The notes: generated from the letters alone by a model not told the origin. DNA of 23,985 bases from an uncultured Collinsella sp. (GCA_902493985.1 CABURR010000033.1:1-23985); one strand, 5' to 3'. Positions 1 to 8,012 are shown, counted from the stretch's first letter. Program-made: numbers and translations.

Positions 1-121
1 AAGTTATCCCCCGGCATTCAGAAAATCTAAGTGCCAAAAAATAAGATTTTTTGACTCCGTGTTGTATAACCCGCCATTCGTGGGTACCATTCAACGCGTA
101 CGCAAACAAAAAGGGTTAATT

Positions 122-140
122 CGCGTGGTATAACCGCGCG
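122..140 (+). promoter_or_regulatory. Palindromic element in the groES leader
   Basis: An imperfect palindrome (CGCGtGGT-ATA-ACCgCGCG) sits just upstream of the groES ribosome binding site. A related half-palindrome, GTTGTATAACC, lies at 61-71; it matches GTGGTATAACC at 125-135 in 10 of 11 positions. The best known heat-shock operators, CIRCE (TTAGCACTC-N9-GAGTGCTAA) and HAIR (CTTGAGT-N7-ACTCAAG), are not visible here. The pair could be an operator for another repressor or part of the promoter, since both copies contain a TATAAC box. No convincing -35 box is correctly spaced from either, so the transcription start is not assigned. Function is inferred only from symmetry, duplication and position. 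Confidence 0.4.
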
Positions 141-162
141 GCCCAAAAAGGAGGAGACAAGC

Positions 163-456
163 ATGTCGTCTTTGAAGCCGCTTGCAGATCGTGTTCTGGT
201 CAAGCCCGACGAGGCCGAGCAGAAGACCGCTTCTGGTCTGTACATCGCCAGCAACGCCCAGGAGAAGCCGCAGCGCGGCACCATCGTTGCCGTGGGCGCC
301 GGCAAGGTCAACGACAAGGGTGAGCGCATCCCCATGGACGTCAAGGTTGGCGACGTTGTCATCTACGGTAAGTTCGGTGGCAACGAGGTCAAGGTCGACG
401 GCGAGAAGTATCTGCTGATGCGCGCCGACGACATCTATGCCGTCGTCGAGGCCTAG
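163..456 (+). CDS. groES: GroES co-chaperonin (Hsp10)
   Basis: This is the 97-residue co-chaperonin that caps GroEL as a heptameric lid and closes the folding chamber in the cytoplasm. The N-terminus (LKPLADRVLVKPDEAE) and the C-terminal half (VGDVVIYGKFGGNEVKVDGEKYLLMRADDIYAVVE) are standard Cpn10 sequence, with the mobile loop around residues 17-35 (EQKTASGLYIAS). Length is normal for the family. The start is supported by AGGAGG at 149-154, eight bases before ATG. It lies 96 bases upstream of groEL, and the pair is almost certainly one operon. The gap contains two small palindromes, GAATC/GATTC at 465-477 and GACTCG/CGAGTC at 503-526, which may be mRNA processing or stability structures. 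Codon use is strongly biased, as expected for an abundant protein. Confidence 0.98.
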   Translation: MSSLKPLADRVLVKPDEAEQKTASGLYIASNAQEKPQRGTIVAVGAGKVNDKGERIPMDVKVGDVVIYGKFGGNEVKVDGEKYLLMRADDIYAVVEA

Positions 457-552
457 TCTCGTCAGAATCTCTGATTCGTCTTTGAACGCGCCCGCCGCAC
501 AGGACTCGGAAGCGGCGACGCGAGTCACATTTCTTTTGGAGGATTACCCACT

Positions 553-2190
553 ATGGCAAAGAACATTACGTTCAACACCGATGCCCGCGCTAAGCTTGCC
601 AAGGGCGTCAACACTCTGGCCGACGCCGTTACCGTCACCATGGGCCCCAAGGGCCGCTACGTTGCGCTGCAGCGCACGTTCGGTGCTCCGACCATCACCA
701 ACGACGGCGTTTCTGTCGCCAAGGAGATCGAGCTCGAGGACAACATCGAGAACATGGGTGCCCAGCTGGTGAAGGAGGTCGCCACCAAGACCAACGACAC
801 CGTGGGTGACGGCACCACCACCGCAACCCTGCTCGCCCAGGCCATCGTCAACGACGGTCTGCGCAACGTCGCCGCTGGCGCCAACCCGCTGGCCATTCGT
901 CGCGGCATCGACAAGGCCGTCAACGCCGCCGTCGCCGAGATGAAGAAGCAGGCCAAGCCGGTCGAGACCAAGGAGCAGATCGCTTCCGTCGGTACCATCT
1001 CCGCCGGTGACCCCGAGGTCGGCGAGAAGATCGCCGAGGCCATGGAGGTCGTGGGCAAGGACGGCGTCATCACCGTCGAGGATTCCCAGACGTTCGACAT
1101 CACCATCGACACCGTTGAGGGCATGCAGTTCGACAAGGGCTATGTCTCCGCTTACTTCGTCACGGACAACGACCGCATGGAGGCCGTGATGAAGGATCCG
1201 TACATCCTCATCACCGACCAGAAGATCTCCAGCGTTCAGGACATCATGCCCGTTCTCGAGGCTGTCCAGCGCGCTGGCCGCGGCCTGCTCATCATCGCTG
1301 AGGACATCGACGGCGAGGCTCTGCCGACCCTGGTTCTCAACAAGATCCGTGGTGCCCTCAACGTCTGCGCCGTCAAGGCCCCGGGCTACGGCGATCGCCG
1401 CAAGCGCATCCTCGAGGACATCGCCGTCCTCACCGGTGGCCAGGCTGCTCTGGACGAGCTGGGCGTGAAGGTTGCTGACATCACCGCCGATATGCTCGGT
1501 ACCGCTAAGTCCGTCACCATCTCCAAGGACAACACCGTCGTCGTCGGTGGCGCTGGTTCCAAGGAGGCCATCGACGCCCGCATCGCTCAGATCAAGGGTG
1601 AGATGGAGAACACCACCTCTGACTTCGACCGCGAGAAGCTCCAGGAGCGCCTGGCCAAGCTCTCCGGTGGCGTTGCCGTCATCAAGGTCGGCGCTGCTAC
1701 CGAGTCCGAGCTCAAGGAGATTAAGCACCGCGTCGAGGACGCCCTGCAGGCAACCCGCGCTGCTGTCGAGGAGGGCATCGTCGCCGGTGGCGGCGTCGCC
1801 TTCATGGACGCTGCTCCTGCGCTCGACGCCGTTGAGCTCGACGACCCCGAGGAGAAGATTGGCGTCGACATCGTCAAGAAGGCTCTGACCGCTCCGGTCG
1901 CCACCATCGCCAAGAACGCTGGTTTTGAGGGCGCTGTCGTGGTCGACAAGGTTGCCGAGCTGCCCGCCGGCCAGGGTCTCAACTCTGCCAACGGCGAGTG
2001 GGGCGACATGATTGAGATGGGCGTCCTTGACCCCGTCAAGGTCAGCCGCGTCACCCTGCAGAACGCTGCTTCTGTCGCCAGCCTGATTCTCATCACCGAG
2101 GCTACCGTCTCCGATGTGCCCAAGAACACTCAGCTTGAGGACGCTATCGCTGCTGCCACCGCTGGTCAGCAGGGCGGCGGTATGTACTAA
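553..2190 (+). CDS. groEL: GroEL chaperonin (Hsp60)
   Basis: This 545-residue ATP-dependent chaperonin forms the double-ring folding chamber with GroES. The nucleotide-binding motif GDGTTT is at residues 85-90, the GAPTITNDGV segment is near 44-53, and the equatorial/apical regions are complete with no frameshift. The C-terminus ends in a short glycine-methionine tail (QQGGGMY) rather than the long GGM repeat of E. coli. Residues 37-43 (VALQRTF) differ from the usual VVLDKSF or VVLEKKW, giving Gln where an acidic residue is usual; this may be lineage specific. The ribosome binding site is the GGAGG in TTTTGGAGGATTACCCACT before ATG. groES lies immediately upstream and a strong intrinsic terminator follows. 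No second groEL is in the window. Confidence 0.99.
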   Translation: MAKNITFNTDARAKLAKGVNTLADAVTVTMGPKGRYVALQRTFGAPTITNDGVSVAKEIELEDNIENMGAQLVKEVATKTNDTVGDGTTTATLLAQAIVNDGLRNVAAGANPLAIRRGIDKAVNAAVAEMKKQAKPVETKEQIASVGTISAGDPEVGEKIAEAMEVVGKDGVITVEDSQTFDITIDTVEGMQFDKGYVSAYFVTDNDRMEAVMKDPYILITDQKISSVQDIMPVLEAVQRAGRGLLIIAEDIDGEALPTLVLNKIRGALNVCAVKAPGYGDRRKRILEDIAVLTGGQAALDELGVKVADITADMLGTAKSVTISKDNTVVVGGAGSKEAIDARIAQIKGEMENTTSDFDREKLQERLAKLSGGVAVIKVGAATESELKEIKHRVEDALQATRAAVEEGIVAGGGVAFMDAAPALDAVELDDPEEKIGVDIVKKALTAPVATIAKNAGFEGAVVVDKVAELPAGQGLNSANGEWGDMIEMGVLDPVKVSRVTLQNAASVASLILITEATVSDVPKNTQLEDAIAAATAGQQGGGMY

Positions 2191-2270
2191 GGCCGACAAG
2201 GTCTAGAACTCCCACCGGGGATCCGGGGGCGTGACGGGGGCTTCTCTCCGGAACGTCCTCGGTTAGATTG

Positions 2271-2318
2271 GGACCTCTTGTCCTGCTCCTTTGGAGCCGC
2301 GGACAAGGGGTCCTTTTT
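2271..2318 (+). terminator. Rho-independent terminator of groESL
   Basis: A 13-base stem pairs GGACCTCTTGTCC (2271-2283) with GGACAAGGGGTCC (2301-2313), with one G-U pair, and is followed directly by five T. It lies 80 bases after the groEL stop and separates the operon from the convergent minus-strand gene. Confidence 0.93.
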
Positions 2319-2393
2319 GTGCTGATGTCTTTATTTAATGAGGCGCTTTCCGCTTTGTTTGAATGGTGATGAAAGAGGAAGGGCGCCAAGGAA

Positions 2394-4331
2394 TCAGAGC
2401 AGCCCTTTTGCTCGCTCGTTGTAGATTTTATTGAGCTCCGATTGTACATACTCTTCTTTGAGCTTAGCAATGAAACGCGCGTCCGAGAACAGTCGGTAGA
2501 CGAGTATCGCTGCGCCTCCGAGGTCGAGGCACTTGGGATTTTCTTTGATAAACGCCCGTATGACGCTGCTTGAAGTTGCGATGGTATCGGACAGGAGGAT
2601 GATTTTCCTGGTGCGTGCTTGGTACATCTCGGTGCAGTAATCAGATCCGTCGTCCTTGAATATAAGCGAGCACCCGTGAAGTGCCGCTATCAACCAGTTG
2701 ATAAGCGCGGCCATACCTGCCTGCGCGCCGACCTTCAGCACATCGCCGGTGCTGACGTACTTGGTAAGCGCCTCGGTATGTGTTTTGTCGAGGATGAGAT
2801 TGGCGAATGGGATCTGTATCCCGCACGGCGTGTACAGGTCTGTGCCGATGTGGATCAGCTGCTTGATTAGAGCAGCCGCGGCGGCATCCGGCTCGCTCAC
2901 GACGCGTCTTCCCGCCGTAACCAGCATCTCTACAGTTCCAGCGGGCGCCCCAATCCGCGGATTTTTCCCAAAGGCGTCATAGGAGACCGAGTAGGTTGCG
3001 GGAATTCGTGCACCAATACCAAAAAAGTTGGTGTCCTTAACGCAGGTGATGCTGTTGGTCATGATGTTAGATGTTCCGAACACGAGACCGAGCACTGGGT
3101 CGTGGCCGAGGGTCGCGAACCGGTGGTTTGCGCCCTTGAAGAGTCCGATGTTTTCTTCCTCGTAGCGTGTCGCGTCGTAGGGCACTCCACGTGAATTAAG
3201 AATATGATGTTTTGAGGCGAACAGATGGTTCGATTCCCGTGGCATCCTGTCATCGAAACCAGAGAAGACACGACTTTGGAAGTCGTGCAGAGCGTGTTCT
3301 TTTACGTTGCCTGCTCCGGCACACTCGACCTCCGTCAGCGAGTTGATGATAAGAATGCGGGCGACTTGGAGCATGGTTGCGGCGATGACGAAGGCCGCGT
3401 CAGCATCCTGCAGTCGCGTCCGCTCCTTGAACTCCCGGTCGATGCGCTGAAGGTTCTCGCCGTACTCGCGGACGGACTTTTCGACTGCCTGCTCGGCCCG
3501 GCTCTCGTCAACGGCCATGCATGCCACCCTCGCCGCCATATAGTCGGCAAAGAGCCTGCAGGCATGCTCCTCTTCTTCTGTCACCTGGCCGTCCGCCGCC
3601 GCGGCGACTTGCAACTGCTCGGCTATGGAGTCCAGCGACACGATGCTAACGTTGTCCAAGCAGTCCTTGACTTGGTCGAAGGACAAACCCTTGTCATCCG
3701 CGATGACCTGCACCTTTGTCTTGACGTTATTTGGGAGGCCGTCGTCCAGCTTGAGGTAATCGAGACCCTCCTCGAGCCACTTCTGCTCCTCTTGGGAGAA
3801 GTCCCCGTCGCAGCGCATCAGGAAGCAAAGCGTTGCCACATATGCGTAGATGAAATTGTGTCGCTTCTCTCCCGCAAGGTAGGCGCCCTGCTTGATTCCG
3901 TCGCGGAAACCCTTGATGCGTGCCCTACGGAGTCGTGCGGAGAATGAGTTCTCCTTGATGGCATTGATCCCGCCCTCCACGGTCGACGCTGCGTCGGACG
4001 CAAGAGACGATGCTCCTTGGGCCAGATTTACGGCGGCACCGATGGCAATTCCGCCTACCGTGTTCGCGGCCCCTGCAATCGTCTTGCTCGCATCGGACGA
4101 CGCAATTTGCTCGCCGGCGCTCGACATACCTTCCGCAGCCGAGCATATGGCGCTGCCGATGGCCTCGGATGCCGAGGTGGCCGTGTCGACGATAGCGTTT
4201 CCCGCGCCTTCTGCTGCATTCGCGGCGCCTTTGGCGGCGGACTCGATGGCCGCCGATGCGTCTTTTGCTATCTCATCGGCGGCTTGGGCGGCTTGGGATA
4301 GAGCTTTTCCGAGATCAAGTTTTACTGCCAA
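2394..4331 (-). CDS. Uncharacterised protein with Ala-rich N-terminus and TerB-like region
   Basis: This 645-residue protein is one I do not recognise by name. Residues 1-125 are extremely rich in Ala, Ser and Gly with a repeating Ala-Ala pattern (e.g. AAKGAANAAEGAGNA), like an amphipathic helical or LEA-type segment; no signal peptide is seen. Residues 155-270 are helical with two acidic loops, CDGDFSQEE (174-182) and ADGQVTEEE (246-254), the spacing and style of TerB/DjlA-type domains. Residues 360-645 hold motifs that look conserved (ATLGHDPVLGLVFGTSNIMT at 406-425, YQARTRKIILLSDTIATS at 570-587) and hydrophobic helices near 312-331 and 534-558 that may touch membrane. The start is TTG at 4331-4329, preceded at good spacing by AGGAG; an ATG 16 bases upstream is out of frame. 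It stands alone, convergent to groEL and divergent from ribU, with no partner gene. A stress or defence role is possible but only inferred. Confidence 0.85.
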   Translation of the reverse strand: MAVKLDLGKALSQAAQAADEIAKDASAAIESAAKGAANAAEGAGNAIVDTATSASEAIGSAICSAAEGMSSAGEQIASSDASKTIAGAANTVGGIAIGAAVNLAQGASSLASDAASTVEGGINAIKENSFSARLRRARIKGFRDGIKQGAYLAGEKRHNFIYAYVATLCFLMRCDGDFSQEEQKWLEEGLDYLKLDDGLPNNVKTKVQVIADDKGLSFDQVKDCLDNVSIVSLDSIAEQLQVAAAADGQVTEEEEHACRLFADYMAARVACMAVDESRAEQAVEKSVREYGENLQRIDREFKERTRLQDADAAFVIAATMLQVARILIINSLTEVECAGAGNVKEHALHDFQSRVFSGFDDRMPRESNHLFASKHHILNSRGVPYDATRYEEENIGLFKGANHRFATLGHDPVLGLVFGTSNIMTNSITCVKDTNFFGIGARIPATYSVSYDAFGKNPRIGAPAGTVEMLVTAGRRVVSEPDAAAAALIKQLIHIGTDLYTPCGIQIPFANLILDKTHTEALTKYVSTGDVLKVGAQAGMAALINWLIAALHGCSLIFKDDGSDYCTEMYQARTRKIILLSDTIATSSSVIRAFIKENPKCLDLGGAAILVYRLFSDARFIAKLKEEYVQSELNKIYNERAKGLL

Positions 4332-4356
4332 TTTGTTCTCCTGACATACGCGGGTT

Positions 4357-4385
4357 GCGCAGTGACCTCCTTCATACTACTGCGC
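4357..4385. promoter_or_regulatory. Inverted repeat upstream of the TerB-like gene
   Basis: A perfect 7-base inverted repeat, GCGCAGT (4357-4363) and ACTGCGC (4379-4385), is separated by 15 bases. It lies 26-54 bases upstream of the TTG start of the minus-strand gene, where its promoter should be. On the minus strand the spacer contains AAGGAGGT, a perfect Shine-Dalgarno sequence with no start codon at a useful distance. The repeat may be an operator or a leader hairpin; this is inferred from position only. Confidence 0.3.
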
Positions 4386-4422
4386 GGTGCGGAGCATTGG
4401 GTGCGTCGGTGGATTGGTGATT

Positions 4423-4454
4423 GCGGAAAATGGGATACTGCATCCCCATTCCGC
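4423..4454. repeat. Long imperfect inverted repeat between divergent genes
   Basis: The sequence GCGGAAAATGGGAT (4423-4436) is the near-complement of ATCCCCATTCCGC (4442-4454), with a 5-base loop and one or two bulges. On the plus strand it is followed by TTCTGTTT, so it resembles a weak intrinsic terminator. It lies 36 bases upstream of the -35 box of the riboflavin operon and may instead insulate or regulate that promoter. Confidence 0.45.
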
Positions 4455-4489
4455 TTCTGTTTCCCCAACATAAATTACCCTTGGCATAC

Positions 4490-4517
4490 TTGCGCGAAAG
4501 CCTACTGGTGCTACACT
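4490..4517 (+). promoter_or_regulatory. Promoter of the riboflavin transport operon
   Basis: TTGCGC (4490-4495) and an extended -10, TGcTACACT (4509-4517), are 16 bases apart. Transcription would start near 4524, at the 5' strand of helix P1 of the FMN riboswitch. The veg promoter at 22523 has a very similar layout (TTGCGT and TGcTATAGT). Confidence 0.65.
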
Positions 4518-4523
4518 TGCAAT

Positions 4524-4711
4524 TGCTGTTTCAGGGCGGGGTGAAATTCCCCACTGGCGGTAAATCGGGCGGTGTCAAAGGGACGCTGTGGCGCAGACGA
4601 GGTGTCTGCGACCGAGCCGATGAGTCCGCGACCCGTGCGTGTGTTGGTTCGCATGCCGGCTGAACTGGTGAGATCCCAGTACCAACGGTTAGAGTCCGGA
4701 TGAAAGAGGCA
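4524..4711 (+). promoter_or_regulatory. FMN riboswitch (RFN element)
   Basis: The conserved core is plain to read: CAGGGCGGGGTGAAATTCCC, then CACTGGCGGTAAAT, GAGTCCGCGACCCG, GAACTGGTGAGATCCCAGTA, and GGTTAGAGTCCGGATGAAAGA. This is the RFN aptamer, which binds flavin mononucleotide. The 5' strand of P1 (TGCTGTTTC, 4524-4532) can pair with GAAAGAGGCA (4702-4711). That 3' strand includes GAGG, the likely ribU ribosome binding site, ten or so bases before ATG at 4721. FMN binding should therefore hide the site and block translation. I see no intrinsic terminator between aptamer and gene. The variable arm between the conserved boxes is rather long here (about 4573-4615). Confidence 0.96.
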
Positions 4712-4720
4712 GGTGATCTT

Positions 4721-5311
4721 ATGTCTGAACAGTCGCAGCATATCCATTTTGAGAACACGAATAGGTGGAGCACCAAACAGCTCGTTACCATGGCGTTGAT
4801 GTGCGCCTTGGGCGCCCTGTTTATGTACGTGCAGCTGCCCATCCTTCCTTCGGCGCCGTTTTTGACGTATGACCCGTCGCTGGTGCCGGCGATGGTGTGC
4901 GGTTTTGCGTATGGTCCTGGCGCCGGCACTGCTGTTGCCGCCATGGCGATCGTTATCCATGCGCTCACCACGGGTGACTGGGTCGGCGCGCTTATGAACC
5001 TGGTTGCCACGCTGGGCTACATTCTGCCCGCGGCTATCGTTTACCAGAAGATGCACACCTATAAGGGTGCCGTGATTGGCCTGGTGCTCGGCGTCATTGC
5101 CGCTACGGCGCTGTCTATGGTCGCAAACCTTACCATTGGCGTTTGGTTCTGGTATGGCTCGGTCGATGCGATCGCCCCGCTCATGATTCCTGCCGTACTG
5201 CCGTTCAACCTTATCAAGACCGTGCTTAACTCGGTGTTGACGCTGGCGGTGTATAAAGCAGTCTCCAACCTCATCACGCCTAAAAAGGACCAGGTCAAAG
5301 GCCACGCATGA
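4721..5311 (+). CDS. ribU: RibU, riboflavin-binding S component of an ECF transporter
   Basis: This 196-residue integral membrane protein captures riboflavin and passes it inward with the EcfA/EcfT module. The hydrophobic helices of an S component are visible, and the N-terminal part STKQLVTMALMCALGALFM carries the small-residue helix that contacts EcfT. The proline-rich segment LPILPSAPFLTYDPSLVPAMV is typical of RibU. I chose ATG 4721 rather than the in-frame ATG at 4700, because 4700 lies inside the riboswitch core (GGATGAAAGA) and has no ribosome binding site. The stop overlaps the next start (ATGA, 5308-5311), implying translational coupling. Substrate assignment rests on both sequence and the FMN riboswitch. 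Confidence 0.93.
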   Translation: MSEQSQHIHFENTNRWSTKQLVTMALMCALGALFMYVQLPILPSAPFLTYDPSLVPAMVCGFAYGPGAGTAVAAMAIVIHALTTGDWVGALMNLVATLGYILPAAIVYQKMHTYKGAVIGLVLGVIAATALSMVANLTIGVWFWYGSVDAIAPLMIPAVLPFNLIKTVLNSVLTLAVYKAVSNLITPKKDQVKGHA

Positions 5312-7212
5312 TTGAGTGTCGGGGCGTTTCCTTTAGCTATGACGGTGCCGTACCGGCGCTCGACGGCGTCGATCTGAATATCGAGGACGGCGAGTTTTTC
5401 TGCATCCTCGGTGGCAATGGTTCGGGCAAGTCGACGTTTGCCAAGCATCTGAATGCGCTGCTGCAGCCCGATGCGGGCACGGTACGCATCAACGGCATGG
5501 ATGCGTCCGACCCCGAGCTGGTCTACGACATTCGTTCGACCGCGGGCATGGTGTTCCAGAATCCCGACGACCAGCTTGTGGCGACGCTTGTCGAGGACGA
5601 TGTTGCGTTTGGTCCCGAGAACTTAGGGGTCGAATCGGCCCAAATCGCGCAGCGCGTGCGCAAGGCGCTGAAGGCCGTGGGTCTGGTGGGCTTTGAGCGC
5701 CACGAGACCCACGCTCTTTCGGGCGGCCAAAAGCAGCGTGTGGCGCTTGCCGGCGTGCTCGCCATGGAACCGCGCGTGCTCATATTGGACGAGGCTTCCT
5801 CGATGCTCGATCCGCGTGGACGCAAGGGCCTCATGAAGGCTTGCCGCGCGTTGCACGATCGCGGCATGACCATCGTGATGATTACGCACTTTATGGAAGA
5901 GGCCGCCGAGGCCGATCGTGTCGCGGTGTTTCGGGCGGGGCGCGTTGCCATGCTCGGTAAGCCCGAGGAAATCTTGACGCGGGCAGACGAACTTGCGCAG
6001 CTCAACCTGGATATGCCGGCGTCGTGCTGTCTGGGCAGGTCGCTTCGTGCGAAGGGCGTGCCCGTTTGCGCACAGGTGCGTGAGGCGGATATGGTCGCCG
6101 AGATTGCGCAGGCTTATGCCGAGCGAAGTGGGGCGGGCATCGCGGCGCAGCCTTCCGTATCCCAGTTGGAAATCGCTGACGGCACTGTTCCGGTAGACAA
6201 CGAGGGGAACGCGTCGGAGCCCGTCATCGAGCTATCCCATGTTTCGTACAGTTATTCGCTCAGTCCGCGCGAGCGCCGCCGCTGGCATAAGCGCTCGGCC
6301 ACTGCGGGCAAATCGAGCAAACAGGCTCTCTGGGGAAACGACCCCAGCAGCCCGTGGGCGCTGCGCGATGTATCGCTGACGGTGCGTCGCGGCGAGTTCC
6401 TGGGCTTGGCAGGTCATACTGGTTCGGGTAAGTCGACGCTGGTCCAGCATCTCAACGGGCTGATTCGTCCGCAGGGGGGATCCGTTCGCGCGCTGGGGCT
6501 CGATCTGTCAAACAAGAAAGACGCTCGCGCGGTTAAGGTCAAGGTCGGCGTGGTGTTTCAATATCCTGAGCGTCAGCTGTTTGCCGAAACCGTGGCGCAG
6601 GACGTGGCGTTTGGTCCGCACAATCTTGGCTTGCCGCAAGATGAAGTCGACCGTCGTGTCGAGTCATCGCTCTCGCGCGTGGGCCTCGACCTTTCCACGG
6701 TCGGCGACAAGAGTCCCTTTGAGCTTTCGGGCGGTCAGCAACGGCGTGTGGCATTCGCCGGCGTGCTCGCCATGGAGCCCGAAGTCCTGGTGCTCGATGA
6801 ACCCATGGCGGGGCTCGATCCAGCTGCGCGCAGGGATTTCCTAGGGCTCATCGGTCGACTCCATCGCGAGGGCCTGACCGTCGTCATGGTTTCGCACAGC
6901 ATGGATGACCTGGCCAATTGCTGCGACCGTATCGTCGTAATGAACGAGGGCACGGTATTTGCCGAGGGCAGGCCCGCTCAGGTTTTTGCGCATGCCGATG
7001 AGCTTAAATCAATCGGCTTGGGTGTTCCCGCTGCCCAGCGCATGGCGCTGGCGCTTGCGAAGGCAGGCGTGCCGCTGCGCTTTGACGGCCTCTATACGGT
7101 TGAGTCGCTGACAGACGAGTTGGTGGACCTGCTAATCGGTCGCTCGGACGGTCCTTCTAACGTCGCGGACATTGCTAAATCCAAGACGGTCGAGCGAGAG
7201 GAGGGCTGCTAA
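5308..7212 (+). CDS. ecfA: Fused two-domain ECF transporter ATPase (EcfA1-EcfA2)
   Basis: This 634-residue protein contains two complete ABC ATPase domains that energise vitamin uptake. Domain 1 has Walker A GGNGSGKST (35-43), Q-loop VFQNPDDQ (82-89), LSGGQ (137-141), Walker B DE (161-162) and switch His194. Domain 2 has GHTGSGKST (369-377), LSGGQ (473-477), DE (497-498) and His530. The linker, about residues 265-330, is poorly conserved and includes a basic stretch (SPRERRRWHKRS). In most Firmicutes the two ATPases are separate adjacent genes; here they are joined in frame. Both sites look catalytically competent. The domain 1 Walker B runs DEASSMLDP rather than DEPT. The start overlaps the ribU stop and the stop overlaps the ecfT start. 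Confidence 0.95.
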   Translation: MIECRGVSFSYDGAVPALDGVDLNIEDGEFFCILGGNGSGKSTFAKHLNALLQPDAGTVRINGMDASDPELVYDIRSTAGMVFQNPDDQLVATLVEDDVAFGPENLGVESAQIAQRVRKALKAVGLVGFERHETHALSGGQKQRVALAGVLAMEPRVLILDEASSMLDPRGRKGLMKACRALHDRGMTIVMITHFMEEAAEADRVAVFRAGRVAMLGKPEEILTRADELAQLNLDMPASCCLGRSLRAKGVPVCAQVREADMVAEIAQAYAERSGAGIAAQPSVSQLEIADGTVPVDNEGNASEPVIELSHVSYSYSLSPRERRRWHKRSATAGKSSKQALWGNDPSSPWALRDVSLTVRRGEFLGLAGHTGSGKSTLVQHLNGLIRPQGGSVRALGLDLSNKKDARAVKVKVGVVFQYPERQLFAETVAQDVAFGPHNLGLPQDEVDRRVESSLSRVGLDLSTVGDKSPFELSGGQQRRVAFAGVLAMEPEVLVLDEPMAGLDPAARRDFLGLIGRLHREGLTVVMVSHSMDDLANCCDRIVVMNEGTVFAEGRPAQVFAHADELKSIGLGVPAAQRMALALAKAGVPLRFDGLYTVESLTDELVDLLIGRSDGPSNVADIAKSKTVEREEGC

Positions 7213-8012
7213 TGGAGGCGTTTTCGTTTGGCAGCTACTATTCCGGCGATAGTGCAATCCACCGCCTGGACCCGCGAACTAAGTTGCTCTTGGGCTTTGT
7301 GTTTCTGATCACGACGCTCACGGTCAGTAGCTTCCGCGGACTGGTCCCGGTCGCAATCTTCGTTGTCCTGATCTATACCGTGTCTCGGGTGCCGGCTCGT
7401 CGCGTCCTGTCATCGATGGCGCCGCTGCTGGCGATCGTCATCGTGGTCGCGGTGCTCAACCTGTTTTCCGACCAGAGCGGGCGCATCCTGTGGCAGCTCG
7501 GCTTTTTGCAGATAAGCGAGGGCTCGCTGCATTCCGCTGCCTTTATGGCGTGCCGTCTGACCTTGATGATGGCTGGTATGAGTGCCATCACGCTCACCAC
7601 ACCGACGCTCGACCTCACCGCGGGCTTTGAGCGCCTGCTCGCGCCGTTTGCGCGTGTGGGACTTCCTGCGCACGAGCTCGGCATGATCATGGGTATCGCG
7701 CTGCGCTTTATGCCGCAGTTTGCCACCGAGATGAAGCAGACGGCCGATGCACAGGCGAGTCGCGGCGCGCGCGTGACGGGAGGCCTGCTCGGCGGTGTGC
7801 GTATGCTCGGCAGTGTGGCGATTCCGCTGTTCACGGGTGTGTTCCGTCATGCCGAAACGTTGTCTGCCGCCATGGATGCACGCTGCTATCACGGCGAGCA
7901 GGGCCGCACACGCCTGCATACGCTTGCGTTTGGCCGCGGGGATGCGCTGGCAGCGGTGGTGACGACGCTGCTGCTCATCTGCGTCATCGTCATCAATCTT
8001 CAACTTGTTTAG
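7212..8012 (+). CDS. ecfT: EcfT, transmembrane coupling protein of the ECF transporter
   Basis: This 266-residue membrane protein joins the S component to the ATPases. It has several membrane helices (about 25-57, 68-84, 110-128 and 247-264) and the two Ala/Arg coupling motifs of the family, ASRGAR (182-187) and MDARCY (221-226), on the cytoplasmic helices that insert into the ATPase grooves. The ATG shares one base with the TAA of ecfA (7210-7214), so the two are translationally coupled. With ribU and ecfA it makes a complete transporter encoded in one operon. Whether this module also serves other S components cannot be told from the window. Confidence 0.95.
   Translation: MEAFSFGSYYSGDSAIHRLDPRTKLLLGFVFLITTLTVSSFRGLVPVAIFVVLIYTVSRVPARRVLSSMAPLLAIVIVVAVLNLFSDQSGRILWQLGFLQISEGSLHSAAFMACRLTLMMAGMSAITLTTPTLDLTAGFERLLAPFARVGLPAHELGMIMGIALRFMPQFATEMKQTADAQASRGARVTGGLLGGVRMLGSVAIPLFTGVFRHAETLSAAMDARCYHGEQGRTRLHTLAFGRGDALAAVVTTLLLICVIVINLQLV

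Noticed and set aside
544..2199. Long minus-strand open frame across groEL (551 codons)
   Set aside because: It is the antisense shadow of groEL, caused by biased GC-rich codons; the sequence is low complexity (Leu/Asp/Gly/Val) with no family motifs or ribosome binding site.
4700..4720. In-frame upstream ATG for ribU
   Set aside because: It lies in the conserved riboswitch core GGATGAAAGA and has no ribosome binding site; ATG 4721 is preferred.
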